Source: Pseudoscardovia suis
GTDB lineage: Bacteria; Actinomycetota; Actinomycetes; Actinomycetales; Bifidobacteriaceae
Length of the DNA stretch: 64,000 bases
Direction of reading: 5' to 3'
Assembly: GCF_002797875.1 (NCBI RefSeq)
Contig: NZ_PGFC01000004.1
Coordinates: forward strand, 124,001 to 188,000
Shown here: piece by piece, positions 47,854 to 56,385 of the stretch
How the letters are laid out: every line of letters begins with the position of its first letter
Position numbering within the stretch: position 1 is the stretch's first letter
Translations under genes and position numbers: made by a program
The notes under the pieces: model-generated
What the model was told of the DNA's origin: nothing
Database searches by the model: none
Seen by the model: the letters and a program-made list of their open reading frames with translations, nothing else

Positions 47854-48902
47854 CGGCCTCGGCTTTATGTTTAGTTTTCGGGTGGGGCGGGTGTGATGCG
47901 CGTGGCGCGCGCGACGTCCACGAGGGCCTGTTCCAGGCGGGCCGCCATGCGGGCGCGGCGCCTGGGGGACTCCACGTCCAGGCACAGGCGCACGGCCGCC
48001 TCCCCGCCCACGGGCGCGACCAACGCGATGGAAAGGGAGGAGGCGTTGCGCGCCTCCCAGCGCACGCCGAACGGGCCGCCGTCCCACGCGCCGCGAGACA
48101 CGGAACGGGGCTCCCCGCACGAGACGCGCCACCGCCCCACCCACTCGTCCCACGCATCGTCCCCGCCGGGCCCGTCCCAGTCGCCCTCCTCCAGGTACAC
48201 CCATGCGACGGGCTCCCCGTCCCGTCCGGGCAGCGACCATTGGAGCAGCACCTCGGCCGCGGACGGAGTCTCCTCCACGAACCCGCCGGCCGGGGCGGGC
48301 AGCGTCACCACGCTGCCGTCGCACGCGCTCGCGCTCGCATCGGGCGGCGCGGCCGGGGGCATGCCGCCCGGATGCGCCGCCTTCCACCCGTCCAACGCCG
48401 CGTACGCATCCAGCACCGCACGTCCCAACGCCACCGGCGGCGCACCAGCAGGAACCCGGATGCTACACACCTCGTCGCCGAGGTCCTCGCCCACCCTCGG
48501 CGGGTATGCGTGCACCCAACAGACTCCGTCCTCGTACTTCCAGACAATGATGAAATCATTGTTGCGTGCGAACGACCTCCACGTCTTGTACTTGGTGTCG
48601 TGCCGCCAGTAGTTCCGCTGCTCCTCTAGGTCCATCTCGATGGGACCGGTGCGCTCGATGTACGCATACGCTTGCTCCAGCGCCTCGCCGATCCTCTCCG
48701 CGGTCGCATCGGCGCCCCGCAGGCTCACGAAGAACCTGTCCGTGACACGCAGTATGCCCCAGCATTTCACATACGGGAAGAACAGGAATCTGTCGCCCTC
48801 CCGATTCACAGCAACCAACTCGATTATCTCCCTAGACATGATCCTCCTTCACTTCGCGATCTTGAAAACAACCTGCACGTCATGCACACTCAAACCAGCA
48901 TG
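47854..48902. repeat. Left arm of 1.05-kb inverted repeat flanking the toxin gene
   Basis: Inverted relative to 52595-53639. It contains the last 17 codons and stop of the toxin gene, the whole immunity gene, and the plus-strand codons for RPRLYV plus stop (47854-47874), which are the last codons of the C-N hydrolase gene found intact at the other arm. The outer approximately 600 bp is nearly identical between arms; the inner part (immunity N-terminal half) is diverged. Confidence 0.85.
47871..48839 (-). CDS. Putative immunity protein, copy 1 (downstream of toxin)
   Basis: 322 residues, soluble, acidic. AAGGAGG overlapping the toxin stop region serves the ATG at 48839; only 9 bp separate the two genes, so they form an operon. 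No domain is firmly recognised. The N-terminal half ([37 protein letters not shown]) and the Trp/Asp-rich C-terminal half ([19 protein letters not shown]) match copy 2 at 52663, with differences concentrated between residues about 20-30 and 95-120. Immunity is inferred from order and duplication. Confidence 0.72.
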   Translation of the reverse strand: MSREIIELVAVNREGDRFLFFPYVKCWGILRVTDRFFVSLRGADATAERIGEALEQAYAYIERTGPIEMDLEEQRNYWRHDTKYKTWRSFARNNDFIIVWKYEDGVCWVHAYPPRVGEDLGDEVCSIRVPAGAPPVALGRAVLDAYAALDGWKAAHPGGMPPAAPPDASASACDGSVVTLPAPAGGFVEETPSAAEVLLQWSLPGRDGEPVAWVYLEEGDWDGPGGDDAWDEWVGRWRVSCGEPRSVSRGAWDGGPFGVRWEARNASSLSIALVAPVGGEAAVRLCLDVESPRRRARMAARLEQALVDVARATRITPAPPEN

Positions 48903-51900
48903 GGTGTCATGCAACACCCTGAGCGTCTCAGCCACTTTGTTGGTGATTGGTGTGTCCGGAAACACGACTTCCAGGACCTTGAAGTCATAATCCGCGGTAG
49001 TCAAATTATCATTACCACCGTGAATGGGCCGGTATCTGTTACCGTTGTCGTCGACTTTCTTCAGATAATTGTCCTCGAATCCTTCCAAATCCGCTATGTA
49101 TTTCTCAAGCTTGCGTCGTAACGTGTTGGGATCTTGATAGCTGTTTGCGTCCAGGTCGAGGCTTTTCGTGCTCACCAGTTTTCTGTCTTCCAGTCTGTCC
49201 GCGACGGGGAACGTGCGCCCCAACCCACGTCCGGTGGAATGCCCGTTGAGATATTCGTCGATGATACTGCCGCGTTTCAGCCCTTTTTCATCCCAGACGT
49301 TTCCGCCGATAGTAGCCGTTTCCTTGATGGGGAGGTCACGGGTGGACGAGATGAAGTTATCGCCAAGGCCTGCTTGCTTGAATGCCTCAACCAGATGCCG
49401 TTTTTCATTCTTGGTGAGCTTGGTGTAACCTCTTTCATTGAATTCCGCAGCTGCCTCGACGAATTCATCGCTCCCCGCCAGTTTTTCGACAAGGCTCGGA
49501 CAACGCTTTTCCAAAATGCCCAGCAGTCTCGAAGCTTTCGCAGGATCGTCGATGTTGCGCAGAATGAACTTTCCTGCTTTCGCCACACTCTTGGAGACGT
49601 CACCTACTACAGGGACGATTCCAACGGCGCTCAGTGCTGCGAAGTGGTAATCGTGATGGATGGTGTTTGCAATCACGTCACGGATGTCGGAGAAAGGAAC
49701 GACGCCGCCGATAACCTGACCGGCGAACGTCACGGGATCATTGTCATCCGTAATGAAATCGCCGCCGAGCGCGCCTACGGCGAAACACGTGAATTGCTCA
49801 ATCCAATTCTTGTCATAGACGTAAGGGCTGAAGCCTTCTGCTACTTCTGCACCATCGGGGAAGCTGTCGCCGTCTAGATTGGACTTGGTTGGGTCGAAGT
49901 TCCGGCGTATTTCATCGCCATCGTCAAGACCATCATTGTCCGTATCAGGATTCAACGCATCGGTTGTGAAATCAGATTCGTCGCTGTCGGCAATACCGTC
50001 ACCATCCGAATCGTCCAGTGCGGGATTTGAGATGAGCCGCCCTGTTACGGTCACCTTGGTGCGGTTGGCGTTGTATGCGTATTCGAGCTGGGCGATCTCG
50101 TCCCCGTCTACAATGCCGTCGCCGTCAGTGTCGGGGTTATTTTTGTCCAATGTGAGCGAAGTCCCATTGAACAGTGCAAGATGGTCTTCGTACCAATCGG
50201 CAATGCCATCGCCGTCGCTGTCGGTCTCGATATCAATGAGCTTGCCGATGTTCTCATAGATACCGTTCAACGCATCGGCATCTTGGGAATGATATGACTC
50301 GCCGCCGGTCTGGCTGGCAAGCATCTTCATGCGTTGCTCGAACGAGCCTCCCGGCCCGCCTCCTCCCAAGCCGACGGTGTTGATCTTGACCTTACGTTTG
50401 TTGGCTGCTGCAACCACCGTGTCATGCAGGTTCGCGTCGTAGGTCTCTCCATCGGAAAGTACAATGATGGTGCGTAACGTTGTGTCGTCTTCACCTTCGA
50501 ACATGTCTAGGGCTTTTTGCAAACCCTTGTACATGTTGGTGCCACCCAAGTTGTGAAAATTCAGGTCGCTCAGAGCGCTTATAGCTGTTCCCGCATCCTG
50601 CAGGCCCCCGGTCAGGTCCGTTTGGTTGTCCGCGAAACGCACGATTCCTGCGCGTGCACCATCAGGGAAACGTCCTATAAGGTCACGGGCAACGGAAAGG
50701 CGCTTTTTTCCGGGATCGTTGCCCGACATGCTTCCCGAATCATCAATGACGAACACGACTTGAACCGCGGTGTACTGCTCCGTGCTCCACATATCTTCCC
50801 ACGTGAGAGAATCACGAAAAACAGTTCTGTTTATCAGCACGTATTTTGAGAAATGCGAAACAGTTGCAGTGGCTTCATTCCCCGTCACCACCGTGTTGAG
50901 TTCTTCCAAGCGCTGATTTGTTTCGTCCAGCCAGCAAATCACTGGATCGAACGTTGGGTCAGACAACAATACTTCGTCGAAGCGGAAACGCAGCGTTGCC
51001 GAACCTACCTGTCCGTCGATGGTGAACTCGTATGCGTTCCCGATAAGCCCCGGCATGTCCTCCGGAAAATACGTCGGGTTGTTGTATGCCCGGACCTTCA
51101 CGGTGGCGGCTTGGTCGGCAGGAAGGTTCACCGATACAGACACGTTCACTTCGTCCTGCTCGGCGTCATCTGCCGGCACCGTCACATCGAACGCATGCTG
51201 AGGCGTGAATGGATCTGTGCCCCATCGGATTTCACGGCGGTCGTCCACACCGTCGCCGTCCGTGTCGGCGCGAAGCGGATTGGTGCCGGTGCGTATTGCC
51301 TCCTCGCCGTCATCGAATCCGTCGCCATCGGTGTCTGCAGCAAGGGGATCCGTTCCAAGATCCCGCTCTTTTGAATTCACCAGTCCATCGTTATCGGGAT
51401 CCTCGGCATCATCAGGTACGCCATTGGCGTCACTATCTACATCGGAAAGGGACGTACCCGTCCTCATTGCTTCGAAACCATCGGTCAGCCCGTCACCATC
51501 GGTATCCAAGTCCCCGCCGAAAACCGCGTCAAGCACATCCGGGATGTCATTGTCATCGCCGTCGTTAGTTGGTTCTCCACACGACCATGTGCCGCTGTCC
51601 CAGCTGCACACACCTGATGCTTCATAGCCAGGGGCCCCTCTTGCGGGGCTCTGTTGCGTGGTGTCGGTGAACAGCACTCGTGCAGTGGAATATTTCGTTA
51701 TCACATAGGAATACCACTCGTTTGACACTTGCTTCATCGCACTGCCGGGCCAAGCGGGGCCGGTGTCGGTGTCGGAAGCGTAATAGTAGATGCGTGGAGC
51801 GTTCCAGTCCGATGGTTTGTGGAACAGCACGAGCACGCCGTCAGGTTTTGTGGTGGTCCATGCCCCGTTGCGGTACCACGATTCGGAGGTTACCAGCGTG

Positions 51901-52505
51901 CCTTCCTCACCGGCTGCCGGTATTTGTCGAGAGCCTCCGTCGTTGAACAGCACGCGTGCGGATTGCATTCCGAAAATGGTGGCGGCGTACCATCCATCGC
52001 CTTCCGCATGCATGGCATCACCGGGCCATGTCGGCCCTCTGGCCGCGTCGGAATAGTAGTACATCCTGACCGTTCCCCAGTTTGCATAATCGTAGAAGTG
52101 CACGGTGAGACCTTGGGGCATGGAATCGTATTGTTCACTCCCCACGAACCATGTCTCGCCATCGACAAGGTAACCGGGTTGGTTTGTCCCAGGATGCTGG
52201 GATTTTCCGCCGTCGCTGAACATCACGCGCAATCCATGCGTCGCATCCACAGTGACGCTGTACCAGCCTTCGCCTTCATCAGCCATTCGTACACCCGGCC
52301 ATGAAGCCGAATGCACATCATCGCCATACACGTATGCGAACGGCTCCGACCATCCGGCGGAATCGTAATAATGAATCGTTGTTCCGCTGGATTCGTCGGT
52401 TGTTGCTGGGGATGTCTCGGTGGCGGCGAAAGCCATCGGGACGGGTAGCATCATGAGTATCGAAAGTATTGCGCACAGTGCGCAAGAAAGACGGGAATTC
52501 CTCAT
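48849..52505 (-). CDS. Secreted polymorphic toxin: CBM26-like modules, TSP3 repeats, VWA, pretoxin region, nuclease-like C-terminal domain
   Basis: 1218 residues; start at 52505 after GGAAGAGAGAAAGTCT. Signal peptide 1-27 (LPVPMAFAA). Three CBM26-like modules (about 40-130, 131-220, 221-310) contain HYYDSAGWSEPF / SWPGVRM / GWYSVTV patterns. TSP3 repeats lie at about 311-430 and again at 759-890. VWA domain about 583-755 has the intact metal site DDSGSMSG near residue 588. A hydrophobic pretoxin-like segment (about 895-965, GGDFITDDNDPVTFAGQVIG) precedes a C-terminal domain (about 1075-1218) with RGSIIDEYLN, FPVADR, VSTKSLDLDANSY and LEKYIADLEGF, resembling restriction-endonuclease-fold CDI toxins (EC869-like) as I remember them. 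It is followed by an immunity gene. The architecture parallels the 27284 protein, but the C-terminus differs. Confidence 0.8.
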   Translation of the reverse strand: MRNSRLSCALCAILSILMMLPVPMAFAATETSPATTDESSGTTIHYYDSAGWSEPFAYVYGDDVHSASWPGVRMADEGEGWYSVTVDATHGLRVMFSDGGKSQHPGTNQPGYLVDGETWFVGSEQYDSMPQGLTVHFYDYANWGTVRMYYYSDAARGPTWPGDAMHAEGDGWYAATIFGMQSARVLFNDGGSRQIPAAGEEGTLVTSESWYRNGAWTTTKPDGVLVLFHKPSDWNAPRIYYYASDTDTGPAWPGSAMKQVSNEWYSYVITKYSTARVLFTDTTQQSPARGAPGYEASGVCSWDSGTWSCGEPTNDGDDNDIPDVLDAVFGGDLDTDGDGLTDGFEAMRTGTSLSDVDSDANGVPDDAEDPDNDGLVNSKERDLGTDPLAADTDGDGFDDGEEAIRTGTNPLRADTDGDGVDDRREIRWGTDPFTPQHAFDVTVPADDAEQDEVNVSVSVNLPADQAATVKVRAYNNPTYFPEDMPGLIGNAYEFTIDGQVGSATLRFRFDEVLLSDPTFDPVICWLDETNQRLEELNTVVTGNEATATVSHFSKYVLINRTVFRDSLTWEDMWSTEQYTAVQVVFVIDDSGSMSGNDPGKKRLSVARDLIGRFPDGARAGIVRFADNQTDLTGGLQDAGTAISALSDLNFHNLGGTNMYKGLQKALDMFEGEDDTTLRTIIVLSDGETYDANLHDTVVAAANKRKVKINTVGLGGGGPGGSFEQRMKMLASQTGGESYHSQDADALNGIYENIGKLIDIETDSDGDGIADWYEDHLALFNGTSLTLDKNNPDTDGDGIVDGDEIAQLEYAYNANRTKVTVTGRLISNPALDDSDGDGIADSDESDFTTDALNPDTDNDGLDDGDEIRRNFDPTKSNLDGDSFPDGAEVAEGFSPYVYDKNWIEQFTCFAVGALGGDFITDDNDPVTFAGQVIGGVVPFSDIRDVIANTIHHDYHFAALSAVGIVPVVGDVSKSVAKAGKFILRNIDDPAKASRLLGILEKRCPSLVEKLAGSDEFVEAAAEFNERGYTKLTKNEKRHLVEAFKQAGLGDNFISSTRDLPIKETATIGGNVWDEKGLKRGSIIDEYLNGHSTGRGLGRTFPVADRLEDRKLVSTKSLDLDANSYQDPNTLRRKLEKYIADLEGFEDNYLKKVDDNGNRYRPIHGGNDNLTTADYDFKVLEVVFPDTPITNKVAETLRVLHDTHAGLSVHDVQVVFKIAK

Positions 52506-52594
52506 AGACTTTCTCTCTTCCTTGTAGCCGGCGCTCCCGTGGCCGGTGTGGTTCAATTACAACAGATGAGTGATCCCGATGCAAATCGAGTGTG

Positions 52595-52648
52595 CATGCT
52601 GGTTTGAGTGTGCATGCCGTGCAGGTTGTTTTCAAGATTGCGAAGTGA
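52595..52648 (+). pseudogene. 3' remnant of a toxin gene
   Basis: The plus strand encodes HAGLSVHAVQVVFKIAK and a stop, matching the intact toxin C-terminus (HAGLSVHDVQVVFKIAK) with one change. Sequence upstream of 52595 is unrelated. It is the toxin-end half of the right inverted arm and sits directly before immunity copy 2 with the same AAGGAGG spacing. Confidence 0.85.
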
Positions 52649-52662
52649 AGGAGGATTGCGCA

Positions 52663-53622
52663 ATGATGAGCATGGAAGTCGCTGTGAACCGGGAGGGCAA
52701 CAGGCTCCTGTTCCTGCCGTATGTGCTGTGCTGGGGCATAGATAGGCTCACGGACAGGTTCTTCGTGAGCCTGCGGGGCGCCGATGCGACCGCGGAGAAG
52801 ATCGGCGAGGCGCTGGAGCAAGCGTATGCGTACATCGAGCGCACCGGTCCCATCGAGATGGACCTAGAGGAGCAGCAGAACTGCTGGCGGCACGACACCA
52901 AGTACAAGACGTGGAGGTCGTTCGCACGCAACAATGATTTCGTGACTGCCATGAAAAACAAGGATGGTTCATATTATGTATGTGCTTATCCTCCACGCAA
53001 CCGTGATTTGGTAGGCGACGAGGTGTGTAGCATCCGGGTTCCTGTTGGTGCGCCGCCGGTGGCGTTGGGGCGTGCGGTGCTGGATGCGTACGCGGCGTTG
53101 GACGGGTGGAAGGCGGAGCATCCGGGCGGCATGGCCCCGGCCGCGCCGCCCGATGCGAGCGCGAGCGCGTGCGACGGCAGCGTGGTGACGCTGCCCGCCC
53201 CGGCCGGCGGGTTCGTGGAGGAGACTCCGTCCGCGGCCGAGGTGCTGCTCCAGTGGTCGCTGCCCGGACGGGACGGGGAGCCCGTCGCATGGGTGTACCT
53301 GGAGGAGGGCGACTGGGACGGGCCCGGCGGGGACGATGCGTGGGACGAGTGGGTGGGGCGGTGGCGCGTCTCGTGCGGGGAGCCCCGTTCCGTGTCTCGC
53401 GGCGCGTGGGACGGCGGCCCGTTCGGCGTGCGCTGGGAGGCGCGCAACGCCTCCTTCCTTTCCATCGCGTTGGTCGCGCCCGTGGGCGGGGGCTCGGCCG
53501 TGCGCCTGTGCCTGGACGTGGAGTCCCCCGGGCGCCGCGCCCGCATGGCGGCCCGCCTGGAACAGGCCCTCGGAGACGCCGCGCGCGCCACGCGCATCAC
53601 ACCCGCCCCACCCGAAAACTAA
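52663..53622 (+). CDS. Putative immunity protein, copy 2
   Basis: 319 residues; AAGGAGG (52648-52654) precedes ATGs at 52663 and 52666. Near-identical to copy 1 over the C-terminal 200 residues, more different in the N-terminal 120 (for example DFVTAMKNKDGSYYVCAYPP versus [20 protein letters not shown]). It lies divergently upstream of the toxin gene and carries its own toxin 3' remnant, the usual look of an orphan immunity module. Its stop overlaps the convergent hydrolase stop by 4 bp. Confidence 0.72.
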   Translation: MMSMEVAVNREGNRLLFLPYVLCWGIDRLTDRFFVSLRGADATAEKIGEALEQAYAYIERTGPIEMDLEEQQNCWRHDTKYKTWRSFARNNDFVTAMKNKDGSYYVCAYPPRNRDLVGDEVCSIRVPVGAPPVALGRAVLDAYAALDGWKAEHPGGMAPAAPPDASASACDGSVVTLPAPAGGFVEETPSAAEVLLQWSLPGRDGEPVAWVYLEEGDWDGPGGDDAWDEWVGRWRVSCGEPRSVSRGAWDGGPFGVRWEARNASFLSIALVAPVGGGSAVRLCLDVESPGRRARMAARLEQALGDAARATRITPAPPEN

Positions 53623-54449
53623 ACATAAAGCCGAGGCCGGCGCAATTGCGTGTAGGGTTTGGAACCGCGCATTGCGCGGGCGCCGGCAAGGTCCACGTCA
53701 GCTAGCAGCAGTTCGTCACCGGCACCGGCTTGCGCGACTGTGGAGCCATCCGGCCCGGCGATGATGGATCGGCCGGAGAACTCCATGCCGTCTTCCGCTC
53801 CGCACCTATTGCACATGGCGACTATCGCGCTGTTGTGGAAGGCCTGCACCCTGACCTCCCAATCGAACATCTCCAGCGGTTCGGCCAACGTATTGGCGGT
53901 GGGCACAAGCACAAGGTCAGCTCCGCGCAGCACGCTGGTGCGAATCGACTCGGGGTAGTGCCGGTCGAAGCAGATCACTATGCCGATGCGCCCCAGCGGA
54001 GTGTCAAACACATGGAATCCGTCGCCGGGTGCGTAATAATCCTGCTCATAGAATTTCTCAGCCTGCGCGATATGCACCATCTGTTGTGTGCCGACGAGTT
54101 CACCCGTGCTGCTGATCAGCAAGCTCGTGTCGTATCGTGAGCCGTCCTGTTCGATATAAAGGTTCGGGCTTGCCCAGATGCCGTATGTGGCGCAGGCCTT
54201 GCGCAGCGCGTGCACCTGTGGCCCGTCGATGTTCATTGCAAATTGGGACGCATCGCCGTAGGGGCTGCGTTTGCGGGGATATTGGGGAAAGAACGGGGAA
54301 AGCTGCACTTCGGGGAACATCACCAGACTTGCACCGGCTTCGGCGGAGCGTTCAATGAGGTCGATGCTGCGCGTCAGGTTGCGGTCCACTGCGGTTACGG
54401 TGTCATCGGCGGCGGCAGCCATGTGCATTTGGGCGAGTGCGATTCTCAT
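53619..54449 (-). CDS. Carbon-nitrogen hydrolase family protein (ureidopropionase/carbamoylputrescine amidase-like)
   Basis: 276 residues from the ATG at 54449 (MRIALAQMHMA). Nitrilase-superfamily Glu (MFPEVQLSPFFPQYP) and Cys (IVICFDRHYPESIR) are clear. The Lys normally found in YRKxHI is not obvious: the aligned stretch reads GTQQMVHI, with Lys only later in AEKFYEQDYY. The FYEQDYYAPGDGF and RVQAFHNSAIVAMCN blocks suggest a distinct subgroup. The substrate is unknown. Its last codons are duplicated at 47854. Confidence 0.82.
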   Translation of the reverse strand: MRIALAQMHMAAAADDTVTAVDRNLTRSIDLIERSAEAGASLVMFPEVQLSPFFPQYPRKRSPYGDASQFAMNIDGPQVHALRKACATYGIWASPNLYIEQDGSRYDTSLLISSTGELVGTQQMVHIAQAEKFYEQDYYAPGDGFHVFDTPLGRIGIVICFDRHYPESIRTSVLRGADLVLVPTANTLAEPLEMFDWEVRVQAFHNSAIVAMCNRCGAEDGMEFSGRSIIAGPDGSTVAQAGAGDELLLADVDLAGARAMRGSKPYTQLRRPRLYV

Positions 54450-54595
54450 GCACTCAGTGTGCTGCAATGCCGCGACTGTGGCAGAGACATTGCAGCACAG
54501 CAGCGCGGCAGAGGCATTGCAGCAGCATGGCGAATCACGGCGGGAACCGGGTTGCAATGCTCCGCGATGCGCGATACCCTGTAACGTTCTGCAGA

Positions 54596-54615
54596 GGCGG
54601 AATCAAGGTTCCGCC
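54596..54615 (+). promoter_or_regulatory. Small perfect hairpin upstream of orn
   Basis: GGCGGAA / TTCCGCC with a 6-base loop ends 27 bases before the orn start, just ahead of the AAAGGA ribosome site. It could influence translation initiation. Confidence 0.35.
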
Positions 54616-54642
54616 CTATGACCCCATGAAAGGACGCCGCAC

Positions 54643-55347
54643 ATGGCACATGATGACAATCAGGTGTTCACACCTGAGGAATCCCGCATGATCTGGATCG
54701 ATTGCGAGATGACGGGACTTGACATCTTCCACGATGAGCTGTGCGAAGTGTCCGTGGTCCCCACTGATTTCAACTTCAAGGTGCTCGACAAGGGCATCGA
54801 CGTGGTCATCAAGCCCAGCGACGCGGCGGTGGCTCACATGAACGACTTCGTGCGCCATATGCACACGTCTTCGGGGCTTGTGGACGAATGGAACCGCAGC
54901 GGCCTGCCTTTGGAGGAGGCCCAGCGCCAAGTGGTGGAGTACGTCAAGCGTTTCCTGCCGGCGAATGGCAAGGCGCATCTGGCGGGCAACTCCATTCACT
55001 CCGACAAGAAGTTCCTTGACCGTTACATGCCTGACCTCACGGCGTTGCTGCATTACCGCGTGATCGATGTGAGCACCCTCAAGGAGCTGGCGCGTCGTTG
55101 GTATCCGCAGGTGAGCCTCAACAAGCCCGCCAAGCACGGCGGTCATCGCGCTTTGGCGGACATCATCGAGTCGATGGACGAACTGCGTTATTACCGTGAC
55201 ATGTGTTTTGTGCCGCAGCCCGGTCCTGATGCTGACGCGGCGAAGGCAGGCGCGGCGAACGTGGAGCGCACGAGCCTGCTGCGCGTGTATGAGGAGGACG
55301 GCAATCCGGTGGAGGATCCGAACACCCCGCAGAAGGCGGATTACTGA
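54643..55347 (+). CDS. orn: Oligoribonuclease
   Basis: 234 residues; AAAGGACGCCGCAC precedes the ATG. DEDD-type 3'-5' exonuclease residues are seen in [31 protein letters not shown] and [20 protein letters not shown]. It degrades di- to pentaribonucleotides, including pGpG. The C-terminal 45 residues beyond the exonuclease fold (Ala-rich, ending [14 protein letters not shown]) are an extension common in actinobacterial Orn. Confidence 0.96.
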   Translation: MAHDDNQVFTPEESRMIWIDCEMTGLDIFHDELCEVSVVPTDFNFKVLDKGIDVVIKPSDAAVAHMNDFVRHMHTSSGLVDEWNRSGLPLEEAQRQVVEYVKRFLPANGKAHLAGNSIHSDKKFLDRYMPDLTALLHYRVIDVSTLKELARRWYPQVSLNKPAKHGGHRALADIIESMDELRYYRDMCFVPQPGPDADAAKAGAANVERTSLLRVYEEDGNPVEDPNTPQKADY

Positions 55348-55350
55348 TCG

Positions 55351-55369
55351 GCGGGATTGCTAATCCCGC
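55351..55369. terminator. Short hairpin between convergent orn and UPF0340 gene
   Basis: GCGGGATT / AATCCCGC (55351-55358, 55362-55369) within a run of GATTGCTGATCGGCGG-like words. No T-tract; weak terminator candidate. Confidence 0.35.
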
Positions 55370-55428
55370 GGATTGCTGATCGGCGGGGTTACTGATTCCG
55401 CAGATTGCAAATCCGTGGGATTGCCGGC

Positions 55429-56076
55429 CTACATGAGGCTCTCGTCATAGATGGCGCGCGATCCGCCCACATACTTGGGGCGGTACCGCGCGCACACGAG
55501 GTGGGCGCTGCCAATCTGGCTCAGCGAGATGCGCAGCGGCACCGCGACGGGACGCAGATGCATGCCGATGAGGGTGTCGCCGATGTCCATGCCCGCTTTG
55601 GCGAGGTGCCGGATGTCTTCCACCAACACCGGGTCGTCGAAGCGCTGGTAGGCGATGGTGCCGAACGCGCCGCCCGCATGATTGGGCTGGGGAATGGCGT
55701 TGACCTGCTCGAGGTCATAGCGTTCCATGCAGCCGCGCTCCATTACTATGGCGCGGTTGAGATGCTCGCAGCATTGCGCCGCGAGAAACACGCCGGCGGG
55801 CTTGAGCACGGATTGGATGCCATCAAAAAGATACGGTGCTACGCGCATGGATGTGTGCGTGCCAATGCGCTCGCCCAGCACTTCGCTTGATGAGCAGCCG
55901 ACCACGAAGATGTCGCCTGCCTTTTCATGCGAGGCGGCGAGCACTTCGCGCGCCGCCTGCGCCGCCTGTTCGCGCACCTTCTCATAGAAGGCGAGCTCCT
56001 CGCCGGTGGGGGCGGGGGATTGTGTTGCGCTGGCTGCGCTCGCTGTGCTGTTGTGTGATGCGGAGGAATCGTTCAT
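55429..56076 (-). CDS. UPF0340/DUF436 (YwlG-like) family protein
   Basis: 215 residues; AAAAGGACCGGCAGAT precedes the ATG at 56076. Conserved blocks: DIFVVGCSSSEVLGERIG, AAQCCEHLNRAIVMER, NHAGGAFGTIAYQRFDDPV and DIGDTLIGMHLRPVAVPLR. The family is widespread in Gram-positives; its biochemical role is not established. The first 25 residues are a Ser/Ala/Thr-rich tail. Confidence 0.88.
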   Translation of the reverse strand: MNDSSASHNSTASAASATQSPAPTGEELAFYEKVREQAAQAAREVLAASHEKAGDIFVVGCSSSEVLGERIGTHTSMRVAPYLFDGIQSVLKPAGVFLAAQCCEHLNRAIVMERGCMERYDLEQVNAIPQPNHAGGAFGTIAYQRFDDPVLVEDIRHLAKAGMDIGDTLIGMHLRPVAVPLRISLSQIGSAHLVCARYRPKYVGGSRAIYDESLM

Positions 56077-56385
56077 ATCTGCCGGTCCTTTTCACAGTCA
56101 ATTTCCAAGTCTTCTAAAAGAATTGTAAGTGGGCATATCGCTTGTTGAACGCGTTCGCCTGCCGAATAACCCCGCCGATAATCCTTGTCCAAAAACCGTT
56201 GAATAAACACTGCAACAATCCGTGCCGAAATCCTTGCCAAATCCCGTGCTGAATCTTGGAATCCCGTCCACAATTCGCACAGGATTCAACGGATGGCTAC
56301 GGCGTATGCTGAAATGACTGGATGATTCGGCGCAAGTCGGATGGAATGGGTTGAATTGCCCCAACAGGTTGCAGGCGGGAGTGGA
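56077..56385. other. Intergenic region, nothing recognised
   Basis: Contains loosely repeated words (GCCGAAATCCTTGCCAAATCCCG, CCGTTGAATAAAC) and presumably divergent promoters for the flanking genes; no clear motif stands out. Confidence 0.3.

Larger units (their letters stand above)
52595..53639. repeat. Right arm of 1.05-kb inverted repeat flanking the toxin gene
   Basis: Inverted partner of 47854-48902. It includes the toxin 3' remnant, immunity copy 2 and the last codons of the C-N hydrolase gene. The hydrolase is intact here, so this junction is probably the ancestral one and the left arm the derived copy. Confidence 0.85.

Noticed and set aside
47854-53639. Composite transposon with inverted IS ends
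   Set aside because: The inverted arms encode immunity-like proteins, not transposases, and no target-site duplication was seen; a toxin-module duplication explains them better.
53106-53705. Arg/Gly-rich plus-strand frame overlapping immunity copy 2
   Set aside because: An equivalent frame exists on the other immunity copy and simply reflects the high GC of the conserved C-terminal half; low-complexity RRARR-type composition is a shadow sign.
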